NCBI GenBank assembly: GCA_937907705.1 | Contig: CALCVP010000031.1 | Span: 248,001 to 312,000 of the forward strand | Direction of reading: 5' to 3' | DNA length: 64,000 nucleotides | Origin: an uncultured Prevotella sp. | GTDB lineage: Bacteria; Bacteroidota; Bacteroidia; Bacteroidales; Bacteroidaceae | Part shown: positions 8,798-18,408 of the stretch, one piece after another | Layout of the letters: every line of letters begins with the position of its first letter | Position numbering within the stretch: position 1 is the first letter of the stretch | Made by a program: the position numbers and the translations under genes | The notes under the pieces: generated by a model | What the model was told of the DNA's origin: nothing | Seen by the model: only the letters and a program-made list of their open reading frames with translations | The model's database searches: none

Positions 8798-11326
8798 TTA
8801 TTTTACTGTTATTTCAGTGCTTCCGTCTTTCAGGTCGTAGGCTTTGGCAGTCAGTTTCACCTTACTCGGTTGCTTGCCAGCCTGTATTACAACCATACAT
8901 TTGCCGTAGAGCGCGCGGCGCTTGTTGTCTTTATATCGTTCGAGCGACCATTGACTGCCGTTGTCAACGCCTGCTATGGTGGCGTTACCCTCCAGCTGGA
9001 AGAACACTTGATTGTCGGCATGCGGGCAGAGATTGCCCTCTTTGTCTACCACTTCCACGGTAACGAAAGTCAGACTCTTGCCGTTGGCCGTCATTACAGT
9101 GCGGTCTGGCGTCAGCTTGATGCGGTCTGGCTGTGCGGCAGTGCGTATCACTTGTGTGGCTACTGTCTTGCCGTTCTTGCGCGATACCGCCTTTATTTCG
9201 CCTGGTGTAAATTTCACCCGCCATGCCACATGATACTGGTGGCTGTCAGCTTTGCGCCGTATGCCTTGGCTCTTGCCGTTGATATACAGTTCCACTTCAT
9301 CGGCATTGTTGTAGTAGCACCACATGTCAATGTCTTGTCCGGGCAGCCAGTTCCAGTGCGGAAAGAGGTGCAGCACGGTCTTTGCGGTCCATTCGCTCTG
9401 ATACATATAATATACATCCTTCTTGAACCCCGCCAAGTCTATGATGCCAAAGTAGCTGCTGTGGGCAGGGTAGGCATAAGGCGTAGGTTCGCCTATATAG
9501 TCCCAGCCGGTCCATATAAACTGACCGGCACACCATGGCGTATGTTTTACCACGTCCCAAGTGGTCTCATGTGTGCTGCCCCATGGCACATGGCAGTTGT
9601 CATAGCTGCTGCATTGGTAAGAAGGGTCTGTATACGGCATCCACCATTCCTGCGGTGCCGTCTTGACTACATCGCTGGGCATGGTGTAGAAGCCCCGTGT
9701 TTGCAGTGCCGACACGCTCTCTGTCATCAAGAAAGGCTTGCCGGGAAAGTTTTCGGGCACGTCTTTTATCCACTGGTGGTGATAGTTGAAGCCTATGATA
9801 TCCAGTGCATTGCTCTTGAACAGGTGGTTTTTGGGGTCCGGTTCGTTGCATCCTGCGGTAACAGGACGGGTGGCATCGTGTGCCTTTACCACTTCAACCA
9901 GTCGTTTGGTGAGCAGCGAGTTGACGCTCATTTCACCGTCTTGAGCCAGCGAAGAGGCGTCGTGGCCAAAGTTGAGGATTAAGTTGGCCTGTTCGGCAGA
10001 CAGTGTGTCGGCATCAGCAGATGACCACTGTTCCAACACTTCGTTGCCAATGCTCCATATCATGATGCTCGGGTGGTTGCGGTCGCGGCGCACCAAGTCG
10101 GACAAGTCGCGCTCAAACCATTTGTCAAAGAAGCGTGCATAGTCGTTTTGCGTCTTCTTCCTGTGCCACATGTCAAACGATTCGTCCATCACCACGAAGC
10201 CCATGGTGTCGCACATGTTGAGCAGTTCCGGGGCAGGAGGGTTGTGGGTGCAGCGTATAGCGTTGCATCCCATCTCTTTGAGTGTGCGCAGTTGGCGGTA
10301 GAGTGCATCCTCATTGAGTGCAGCCCCCAAGCATCCCAAGTCGTGGTGCTGGCATACACCGTTCAACTTCATGGCTTTACCGTTGAGCGAGAATCCCGTT
10401 TTGGGGTCAAAATGAAAGGTTCTTACTCCCGTGTTGACGGTATCTGTGGCTACCACTTGCCCGCCTACGATGACCTCTGTCGTTACCTTATATATATAAG
10501 GGCGGTCTACCGACCACAGCTGTGGGTTGCTGAAGCTGAGCTGTTGGGCAGTGGCTGCCAATGTGGCGGTGCCGTCTGTCAGGTCAGTATAAGTGAAGTA
10601 GGTGCTGGCAGGCACATTGACGGTTTGCTGCCGCTGCGCCACTGCGTTGCCGTTGGCATCTGTCAGTGTGTGTCTTACTGTGGCTTTGGCGCTGTTGGAC
10701 GTGCTGTTTTCCAGTTGTGTGGTAACGGTTACAATGGCCTTGTTGCGCCCTTTGAGGGCAGTGCTGACCGTTGTGCCCCAATGGGCAATGCTGACGGATG
10801 CCGCCTTTACCAGCCACACATGCCGGTAGATGCCACATCCGCTGTACCATCTGCTGTTGGGCTGGTCGCTGTTGTCTACCCTTACGGCCACCGTGTTGTT
10901 GCCGTCTTTGCTGAGATAGGGCGTCAGTTCGTATCTGAAACTGCTGTAACCATAAGGCCGTTGCCCTAACTTATGCCCATTGATATAGACGGTGGCGTTC
11001 ATGTACACACCGTCAAAGTCAATGTAATAGCGGTTGGATGCAGCGGTGGCAGGGTCAATGTACAGTTGCTTTCTGTACCATCCCACGCCTCCAGGCAGTG
11101 CTCCACCGCTGGCGCCCGACGGGTTTTGTGCTAGAAAGTCGCCTTCTATTGCCCAGTCGTGGGGCAGGTCAAGCAGCCGCCAAGCATGGTCGTTATAAGT
11201 AGGTTGGAGCATGACGGCAGAGTCTGCCAGTGCAAAGCGCCAATCCGCATCAATACATTGTCTGGTCTGCGCATGTGTGACGAGTGCCAATGACAAGAAA
11301 AACGAGAGTATGGACAGTTTTTTCAT
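8798..11326 (-). CDS. Glycoside hydrolase family 2, probable beta-galactosidase
   Basis: The 842-aa protein has a signal peptide (ending THA-Q, about residue 20) and GH2 architecture. A sugar-binding jelly roll covers about 25-180 (GVGWYRKQLYID, NGHKLGQRPYGYSSF), an immunoglobulin-like domain about 185-305, and the catalytic barrel about 310-600. The acid/base lies in IMIWSIGNEV (Glu429) and the nucleophile in PFLMTESVS (Glu536). HNPP and DESFDMW are typical GH2 signatures. C-terminal beta domains (about 620-842) resemble the DUF4982/Ig extensions of Bacteroidetes GH2 enzymes. The gene sits between GH31 and GH3, all on the same strand. In a xyloglucan pathway it would remove galactose capping xylose side chains. 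A different beta-glycosidase activity within GH2 cannot be excluded by sequence alone. Confidence 0.92.
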   Translation of the reverse strand: MKKLSILSFFLSLALVTHAQTRQCIDADWRFALADSAVMLQPTYNDHAWRLLDLPHDWAIEGDFLAQNPSGASGGALPGGVGWYRKQLYIDPATAASNRYYIDFDGVYMNATVYINGHKLGQRPYGYSSFRYELTPYLSKDGNNTVAVRVDNSDQPNSRWYSGCGIYRHVWLVKAASVSIAHWGTTVSTALKGRNKAIVTVTTQLENSTSNSAKATVRHTLTDANGNAVAQRQQTVNVPASTYFTYTDLTDGTATLAATAQQLSFSNPQLWSVDRPYIYKVTTEVIVGGQVVATDTVNTGVRTFHFDPKTGFSLNGKAMKLNGVCQHHDLGCLGAALNEDALYRQLRTLKEMGCNAIRCTHNPPAPELLNMCDTMGFVVMDESFDMWHRKKTQNDYARFFDKWFERDLSDLVRRDRNHPSIMIWSIGNEVLEQWSSADADTLSAEQANLILNFGHDASSLAQDGEMSVNSLLTKRLVEVVKAHDATRPVTAGCNEPDPKNHLFKSNALDIIGFNYHHQWIKDVPENFPGKPFLMTESVSALQTRGFYTMPSDVVKTAPQEWWMPYTDPSYQCSSYDNCHVPWGSTHETTWDVVKHTPWCAGQFIWTGWDYIGEPTPYAYPAHSSYFGIIDLAGFKKDVYYMYQSEWTAKTVLHLFPHWNWLPGQDIDMWCYYNNADEVELYINGKSQGIRRKADSHQYHVAWRVKFTPGEIKAVSRKNGKTVATQVIRTAAQPDRIKLTPDRTVMTANGKSLTFVTVEVVDKEGNLCPHADNQVFFQLEGNATIAGVDNGSQWSLERYKDNKRRALYGKCMVVIQAGKQPSKVKLTAKAYDLKDGSTEITVK

Positions 11327-11396
11327 ACAGTGTAAAGTTTGATAATAAGTAGGCTGTTAGCCGGGCTTTGGAGGATGAGTGTTGGGCAACGGCTGT

Positions 11397-11430
11397 AGCC
11401 CCTTGTCCTTTTCTCTTGGAACAAGGGGCT
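11397..11430 (-). terminator. Hairpin after the GH31 gene
   Basis: A perfect 10-bp stem (AGCCCCTTGT / ACAAGGGGCT) lies 10 nt past the GH31 stop codon on the minus strand. No T-run follows on that strand, so it may be an attenuator or processing hairpin between GH31 and GH2 rather than a full terminator. Confidence 0.45.
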
Positions 11431-11439
11431 GTTTGCCGT

Positions 11440-14346
11440 TTATAGCTTTACCGTCAGGGCTTTGCCGTTATAGTTGACCAAGGTGCCTTGCGGACTGTCA
11501 AGGTCGAGCTGTTGCTGTTTGTCGGGCGATACCACCACAATATTGAAGCGGCGGTTCTTCAGCATGCCGTTGAACGAGCCTTTGCGTTGCCCGATGGTCA
11601 GGCTCTTGTCGGCCTCGTTGTAGCGAATGTCAATAGTGGCATACTTGCCCTTTTCGTAATTATAGTTTGTACCTTCGTCTTCGTAGAGCGTAAAGGCAGC
11701 ATCCTTGCCGGTATAGACATAGAGGTTGATTAGCTCGGCGGGCTTTTGGTCGCTCCATTCCATTTCGGGCCCGAACGGCACGATAGCGCCCTCGCGCACA
11801 AACACCGGCATCTTTTCGTAAGGTGCATCAGCCATGATATTTTGTCCGCCCTCATAGTGGCGTCCTGTGTACAGGTCGTACCAGCCACACTGCTTGGGCA
11901 GGTAAACCTGGCGCGAACGGGCCTTGTAGTAGCCCACCGGGCAAGCCATGAAGGCAGGTCCGAACATCCATTGGTTGCCTATATTGTTGACAGCAGGATC
12001 GCTTTCAAAGTCCATGACCAGTCCGCGCATCAGCGTATAGTCGTTGAAGTGTGCCCATGCCGCCATGCTGTAAAGATAAGGCATCATGCGGTAGCGCAGC
12101 TTGTCGTAGTATACAATGGCCTTGTAGGCAGGATGCGACTCCGGCGCAATGTTCCATACCTCGCGTTCGGGCCACTGTCCGTGGGTGCGGTAGAGCGGGA
12201 TGAAGCATCCAAACTGGTTCCAGCGTGCTTGCAGCTCGCGCCATTCCTTGAGGTCTTCGGTCTCTATGCCCGTCTGGTTATAGTAGCCTTGTGCTTTCAT
12301 ATAACGGTTTTCCACGCAGAAGCCACCTTGGTCCATACCCCAGAAAGGTATGCCGCTCATAGAGAAGTTGAGACCTGCCGTCATCTGTGCGCGCATGTCT
12401 TCCCATCGTGTTCCTATATCGCCGCTCCATGAGGCGGTGCTGTATCGCTGCAAGCCTGCAAAGCCGCTGCGTGTCAACAGGAACACACGCTTGTTGTTGT
12501 TGACGCTTCGCTGTCCGTTGTAGATAGCGTCTGCATTGACAATGGAGTAGGCATTGAAATACTCGGTGCTGGAACCTAAAGCCGTAGGTCCGCAGAGAGC
12601 TTTGCGGTAGTCGATAGGTGTGCAGTCGCGCACGTTAGGTTCTGAGGCATCCATCCACCAGGCATCCACGCCTTGCTTGTATTTTGAATAGAGGTTCTCG
12701 TCCATCTGTCGCCAGAACATCTTGCGTGCTCCAGCCGAGTAAGCATCGTAGAATGAGCCTACATAGCCCGGTCCCACCCAGTCGCGTATAGAGTCTTTCA
12801 CAGCCTGGTGATACATCCATCCGTGGCTGTCCAACTCTTTGTAGTTCTTGGTATTGCAGTAGAACTTGGGCCATACCGATATCATGAACCTTCCGTGCAT
12901 GGCATGTACACTGTCGAGCATGGCCTGCGGGTTGGGATAGCGGGCTGCTTCGAACTGGTGGCTACCCCATTGGTCTTCAGCCCAATAGTTCCAGTCTTGC
13001 ACGATATTGTCTATTGGAATATGGCGTTTGCGAAATTCTGCCAGTGTCTGCTCTATCTCACCTGAGGTCTTGTAGCGTTCTCTGCTCTGCCAGAAGCCCA
13101 AAGCCCATTTCGGCATTACCTGCGCCTTGCCTGTCAGAGTGCGGTAGCCACTGATTACCTGGTCCATGTTTTGACCTGCTATGAAGTAGTAGTCCATGTC
13201 GCGGCTCATTTCACTCCAGATAGACACCTGCTGCTGTTGCTGCTCGCTTACTGGCTTGGCAGCCCGCAGTCCGCAGTAAGACACGTCGCCGTCAGGCTGC
13301 CACTCTATGCGCAGATGCGTCTTCTTGCCCTTTGTCAGTGCCACATTAAACTTGTAGGAATTAGGGTTCCAAGCCGTGCGCCAGCGCTCTGCCACTGCCT
13401 CTTTGCCGTCAACAAATACTTTAACATAGCCCGCATAGTATAGCAAAAAGCGGTAAAGATAGTCTTCAGGAGCCTGTATCCAGCCTTCATACACCACGTT
13501 GGAGCCATTGAGCTTGAAGCCTTTGGGCAGGTTAGGTATCATGCGCGAGTTCTCATAATAAAGCGAGTCTTCGCGGCGCACCAGTTGGTAGCCGTCCTTG
13601 TCTGTATAGATACCTGTCAGCGCACCGGGTTTCCCATCGCGGTCGTAGAGGGTGAACGCACGGTTCAGTTGCAGATAATCGTCCGGATTTCCCCATCTGC
13701 AGAGCGAGTAAGAGTCCCACAGCAAGCCGTAGTTCTTGTTGCTCATGACGAAGGGAATGGATATTTTCGTATTATACTGAAACAGCTCTTCGTTTTTACC
13801 TTTATAGTTATACTCTTCAGCCTGATGCTGTCCCAAACCGTAGAAAGCTTCGTCTGCCGGGCTGTCAAAGGTGGCATGCCAGGTCCAGGCGGTACGTTCC
13901 TTGTCGGTAAGTGTGCCCACGCCGATGTCGCTTGTCGGCACAGTATAGGGCAAGAATGTCTTTCCGCCCCCTTGCGTCTCGTTGAGCAGCAGCTTGCCTT
14001 CAGCGTTGTAGAAAGCCACATGACCTGTATTTTCATCTACCACGGCTTTTACATTCTTTCCGCTCACGGTGATGAGGCTGCCCTGCTGGCTCACGGTGCA
14101 GTCAGCTTTCTGCTTTTGCGGCACTATGACAAGGCTGCTTTTCTGCGGAAATTCGTTTTCGCAAGTAGCCCTTACACGTATAATATTGCCATTGATTAGT
14201 TCTACCCTTACTAATTTGGCACCATTGTTGGCAGCATTTTTTACCTTTACGATAATGCCGTTGCCCTGTGTCAGAGGGTTGGCAGCCTGTGCCGACAAGG
14301 CACCTACCAGCAGAATAGCCGAGAGATAAGTTCTTATGTTCTTCAT
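11440..14346 (-). CDS. Glycoside hydrolase family 31 with PA14 insert, probable alpha-xylosidase
   Basis: The 968-aa protein begins with a signal peptide (about 20 residues, ending AQA-A). It has an N-terminal beta-sandwich, a PA14-like insert at about 270-365, a catalytic barrel with nucleophile motif DAWWMDASEPN (Asp566) and acid/base SGDIGTRWEDM (Asp643), and C-terminal beta domains. GH31 proteins with an N-domain PA14 insert include characterised bacterial alpha-xylosidases that act on xyloglucan oligosaccharides. Together with GH2, GH3 and an extracellular GH5, this is the main reason to call the locus a xyloglucan system. Alpha-glucosidase activity remains possible. It is the first gene after the promoter at 14514 and probably leads a GH31-GH2-GH3 transcription unit with internal hairpins. 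Confidence 0.92.
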   Translation of the reverse strand: MKNIRTYLSAILLVGALSAQAANPLTQGNGIIVKVKNAANNGAKLVRVELINGNIIRVRATCENEFPQKSSLVIVPQKQKADCTVSQQGSLITVSGKNVKAVVDENTGHVAFYNAEGKLLLNETQGGGKTFLPYTVPTSDIGVGTLTDKERTAWTWHATFDSPADEAFYGLGQHQAEEYNYKGKNEELFQYNTKISIPFVMSNKNYGLLWDSYSLCRWGNPDDYLQLNRAFTLYDRDGKPGALTGIYTDKDGYQLVRREDSLYYENSRMIPNLPKGFKLNGSNVVYEGWIQAPEDYLYRFLLYYAGYVKVFVDGKEAVAERWRTAWNPNSYKFNVALTKGKKTHLRIEWQPDGDVSYCGLRAAKPVSEQQQQQVSIWSEMSRDMDYYFIAGQNMDQVISGYRTLTGKAQVMPKWALGFWQSRERYKTSGEIEQTLAEFRKRHIPIDNIVQDWNYWAEDQWGSHQFEAARYPNPQAMLDSVHAMHGRFMISVWPKFYCNTKNYKELDSHGWMYHQAVKDSIRDWVGPGYVGSFYDAYSAGARKMFWRQMDENLYSKYKQGVDAWWMDASEPNVRDCTPIDYRKALCGPTALGSSTEYFNAYSIVNADAIYNGQRSVNNNKRVFLLTRSGFAGLQRYSTASWSGDIGTRWEDMRAQMTAGLNFSMSGIPFWGMDQGGFCVENRYMKAQGYYNQTGIETEDLKEWRELQARWNQFGCFIPLYRTHGQWPEREVWNIAPESHPAYKAIVYYDKLRYRMMPYLYSMAAWAHFNDYTLMRGLVMDFESDPAVNNIGNQWMFGPAFMACPVGYYKARSRQVYLPKQCGWYDLYTGRHYEGGQNIMADAPYEKMPVFVREGAIVPFGPEMEWSDQKPAELINLYVYTGKDAAFTLYEDEGTNYNYEKGKYATIDIRYNEADKSLTIGQRKGSFNGMLKNRRFNIVVVSPDKQQQLDLDSPQGTLVNYNGKALTVKL

Positions 14347-14513
14347 ATATGTTTATGTTTTATTGTAATGTCAGCATAGGTGTAGTGCTCTTTGTCCACA
14401 CTTGTGCTTGCAGCATGGCGTGCGGTAAAGAATGAGTAGCTTCAGACTTCTTGGTTCATCGGTTGGTGTGCAGCTCATGGCTGCACCGTGTTCGCTACAT
14501 GGTATTCTGCTTG

Positions 14514-14521
14514 CAAAGTTA
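14514..14521 (-). promoter_or_regulatory. Promoter of the GH31-GH2-GH3 unit
   Basis: The minus strand reads TAACTTTG (TAnnTTTG) here, with a CTTG at 14540-14543 serving as the upstream element at roughly the usual spacing. Transcription would start near 14507 and give a leader of about 160 nt before the GH31 ATG. Confidence 0.55.
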
Positions 14522-14718
14522 GCAATAATATGATAAATGCAAGCTGTATGCGCCTAAAAGCATAGGTGGGTAATGTTGTCAATCGGTGTATAATTTGTTA
14601 AGTAAACAGGTCTATACCTTATTATATAAGTGCCTTGCAGATATGGTTGCAGACCCATCGTCAGCTCTATGGGCAGCATGCGGTATCCCTTCTTTTTCAA
14701 CTGCCCGCAAATGCCTGT

Positions 14719-14834
14719 CTGCAATAGCTATGCAACCGCTTGCGGATTGCATAGCTATTGCAGGCCGATAAGGCTGCAATCGGCAGTCAACAGCATAGCT
14801 ATTGCAGGCTGGTTGCACTGCTTTTGCAAAGGAT
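14719..14834. repeat. Intergenic palindromic element, copy 1
   Basis: This element lies in the 865-bp divergent gap between GH31 and susC. GCAATAGCTATGCAA (14721-14735) and its exact reverse complement (14747-14761) form a hairpin that continues through CCGC/GCGG near the loop and by two more pairs at the base. A further copy of CATAGCTATTGCAGG follows at 14794-14808. GGTTGCACTGCTTTTGCAAAGG (here 14811-14832) recurs in near-identical form in the copy at 32.6 kb. No T-run follows. The rest of the gap contains no gene I can support. Confidence 0.75.
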
Positions 14835-15080
14835 GTAGTGCAGCAGCGCAAGGTAATGAAATTTGTGCTGCGGTATGATATGGGGCAAGAAAGTAATGAA
14901 AAACGTAAAAGCACTGCTGTTGCCTGTGGCTGTTTTGGCGATGGACGAATCATTTATGAAGTTTTACAACGTATTGACAGTCAATGCATTAATGATGTAT
15001 GCAACATTTTATACATGCTTTGAAAACATTTTGAGCAGTTATAAATTAGACTTTAAAAGACATTTTTTTGATTTTATTAG

Positions 15081-15088
15081 TAGATTTG
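15081..15088 (+). promoter_or_regulatory. Candidate promoter of the susC-susD operon
   Basis: TAGATTTG matches TAnnTTTG. Transcription would start near 15095, leaving about 115 nt before the SusC ATG. A TTTG at 15067-15070 is closer than usual for the upstream element, so the assignment is tentative. Confidence 0.35.
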
Positions 15089-15211
15089 CAGCCGTTAACA
15101 TCTTAATGAAGAAAAACATAGAGCTGCCACACAGCAGCCATGAAAGCAATAAACTACGTATAATATTTACTTTACAATAATTACTAACTTTAAAAATTTA
15201 ATTGTCTAACT

Positions 15212-18200
15212 ATGGGAAAGACCTATTCCAACAGTTGCATGAGTTCAACTCTATGCAAGATTGCCATGGTAGTGTTTCTACTCTTTCCGGCAATGAATGT
15301 ACTTCAAGCAGGTTCCCTTATCGCCAAGACCGTTACCGGTAAGGTGGTGTCTGCCACCGACAGTGAGCCGCTGATAGGCGCCACGGTAGCCGTACAAGGC
15401 CGACAAGGCGGTGTGATTACCGATTTTGACGGTAACTATTCTATCAAGGTAAACGATGGCGAGACCCTTGTGTTCAGTTATATAGGCTATGTAACACAGA
15501 AGGTAAAAGTAACAGCCAGCGTTGTCAATGTGAGCTTGAAAGAAGAGTCAAACTCACTTGAAGACGTGGTAGTGATAGGCTACGGCGTGCAGAAAAAGAA
15601 GCTGGTAACCGGAGCTACCGTGCAGCTGAAGGGCGACGAAATCTCCAAGCTCAACACCAACAACGCCTTGCAGGCCATGCAGGGACAGACACCCGGCGTC
15701 AATATCATCTCGGAAAGCGGCAAGCCAGGTGCCGACATGAAGGTAATTATCCGTGGACAAGGCTCCAACACCAACAACAAGCCTCTCTATGTGATAGACG
15801 GCATACCAGGTGCCGACATCACAACGGTAAACCCCTCTGATATCGAAAGCATCGATGTGCTCAAAGATGCCGCCTCTGCCGCTATCTACGGTGCACAGGC
15901 TGCCAACGGTGTTATCATCGTTACCACACGCAGTGGCAAGGAAGGCCGCACACAAGTAACCTTTGACGGCTATATGGGTTGGCAGACAGCAGCACGCAAG
16001 ATAGAGATGTGCAACGCTCAGGAGTACATGATGCTCATGGACGAGCAGAACCTTAACTCTGGCAATGGCGTGTACAACTGGAGCGCATACCCCGGTATCT
16101 ATGATACCAACGGCAATGTGATAGACACCGACTGGATGGACCTCATGTTTAAGGACAATGCTCCTACACAGAATTATACTGTCGGTGTAAACGGTGGTTC
16201 CAAGAGTTCAACCTATGCTATCTCGCTTGGCTATTACAGTCAGGAGGGTATCATCGGCGGCAAACGCGCTTCCAACTATGAGCGTTACAACTTTCGCACC
16301 AATTTGGAGCAGAGCATCGTGAAAGACATATTGAAAGTGGGCGAAAACGTATCCTTTGCTTATGTGAAGACCAATGACCTCGGCACAGGCAACATGTATA
16401 ACAACAAGTTGCGCGGTGCCTATGCCACCTCACCCTTGCAGCCACTCTATCTGCAACAGGATGGTCGCGAAGACCTCAACAACGGCTACAGTTATTCTAC
16501 TGCCAACGACTGGTATCAGTATGACGGAAACCCCGTAGCAGCCCTCTATCGCGGACGTAATCTCAGCGATAGACAGAACTGGGTGGCCAACGTATTTGCC
16601 GAGTTGCAGCCTGTCAAAAACCTTCGCATCAAGACTTTGCTCGGTTTCAACCAGAATGTGGGCACTTATCGCGCCTATAAACCTAACTACACGTCAACTA
16701 CCAACGATATGCAGACCACAGGGTCTACCACCAGTCAGAATATATACAAGAACTGGACACTGACCTGGACCAATACTGCTGCCTACGACTGGACCTTGGG
16801 CAAGAATGCGTTCAACGCCATGCTCGGTATGGAAGTGGAGCGCTTCCAAGGCGACAAGATGGAAGGCTCCAACATTCTGCTCTCTATCTATGACGACTGG
16901 AACCACGCTTATCTGAGCAATGACGCCAACAGCCATGTGGGAACAGTGGCAGGTTATCCTGAAAACGAATACCGGCGCATCTCTTACTTCGGCCGCCTGG
17001 GATGGAACTACGACGATACCTATATGGTCAACGCTACGCTGCGCTGCGACGGTTCATCACGCTTTGCAGCCGGACACCGCTGGGGCTGGTTCCCTTCTGT
17101 ATCGGCAGGATGGGTTATCACCAACGAAAACTGGATGAAAAACACCAGCTCCTGGCTCGACTTCCTGAAGATTCGTGCCAGCTGGGGACAGGTAGGCAAC
17201 AATAATATCGACGCTTATCTCTATACCTCTACCGTGGTGCTCGATGGCGTAGGCGTCAACTTCGGACAAGGGAAAGGCACCAAATACAATACCAACGGTG
17301 CTGTCTCAGACCGTATCGGCAACGACAAACTGAAGTGGGAAACCTCTGAACAAACCGACCTTGGCTTTGACGCACGCTTTATAGGCAGCCGTTTAGGACT
17401 CAACTTCGATTACTATTACAAGAAGACCAAAGACTGGATAGTCAAGTCACCGGTGCTTGCTACCGTGGGAGCTGACGCTCCTTACATCAATGGTGGCGAC
17501 GTAACAAACCAAGGTATTGAACTTGGACTGTCGTGGAACGACCATATAGGCAAAGACTTCCAATATAACATCGGTGCCAATGTGTCTTACAACAAGAACG
17601 AGGTAAACAATATTCCTCTACCGAAGGCGGCATCATCCATGGCTATGCAGAAGGCTCGACCAATGCCAATGTCATGTTCAACAACCAGACAGAGTTCTAC
17701 CGCTGTGAGGCAGGACACGCCATGGGATATTTCTGGGGCTATAAAACAGCAGGCATCTTCCAGAACCAAAAGGAGATAGACGACTGGGTGGCAGCAGGCA
17801 ACGGCATACTCGACGGCACGCAGCCTGGCGACCTGAAGATTGTAGACCTGCACAAAGACGGTGTCATCAATGATCAGGACAAGACAGACTTGGGCAACGG
17901 CATACCTAAGTTCAACTTCGGTTTCAACCTCGGATTTAGCTATAAGGGCTTCGATTTCTCTACAACATGGTCAGGAGCTGCCGGCTTCAAGGTTACCAAC
18001 GGTGGCTACCGCAACTGGGGCAACTCCTTGCAGAGCAACTATACCAAGCGCTTCCTCGGCCGTTGGCATGGCGAAGGCACGTCAAATACATTGCCCCGAC
18101 TCACCAATATAGACCGCAACTGGACCAACTTCTCTGAACTTTATCTGGAAGACGGCGACTATCTGCGCATCGCCAACATCACTGTCGGCTACGACTTTGC

Positions 18201-18393
18201 CAAACTGCTCAAGGCAAAGGTGCTCTCTCAGGCACGCCTTTACTTCCAGGTGCAGAACCTTTACACCTTTACCAAGTACTCAGGCATGGACCCGGAGGTG
18301 GGCTTTGGACAGCACTCATGGATGTCGGGCATCGATACAGGTTCCTACCCTCATGCCCGCACAATACTCGTAGGTGTTAACTTGAAATTCTAA
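15212..18393 (+). pseudogene. SusC-like TonB-dependent glycan transporter, interrupted by a frameshift
   Basis: Two overlapping frames together encode one SusC-family protein of about 1060 residues. A signal peptide is followed by a carboxypeptidase-regulatory-like domain (VTGKVVSATDSEPLIGATV), a plug domain with SIDVLKDAASAAIYGAQAANG, and the barrel, ending in the aromatic LVGVNLKF. Frame 1 stays sensible through ...NKNEVNNIP (codon 801 = Ile at 17612) and then turns into nonsense, ending at 17779. Sensible sequence resumes in the +2 frame as STEGGIIHGYAEGST and runs to 18393. Adding one base after 17616 restores the frame. This is either a true inactivating deletion or a sequence error; there is no long homopolymer at the site. 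The intact gene would import oligosaccharides across the outer membrane with the SusD partner encoded 15 bp downstream. It is the first gene of the plus-strand PUL operon. Confidence 0.9.
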
Positions 18394-18408
18394 TTCTATT
18401 AAAAAGAC

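Noticed and set aside
14719..14834. Inverted ATAGCTATGCAA units as a CRISPR array
   Set aside because: Units are inverted and irregularly spaced, with no constant spacer length and no cas genes.
14863..15180. 105-codon plus-strand frame upstream of susC
   Set aside because: Composition is AT-rich without protein character, it covers the candidate susC promoter, and its end is unrelated to any family I recognise.
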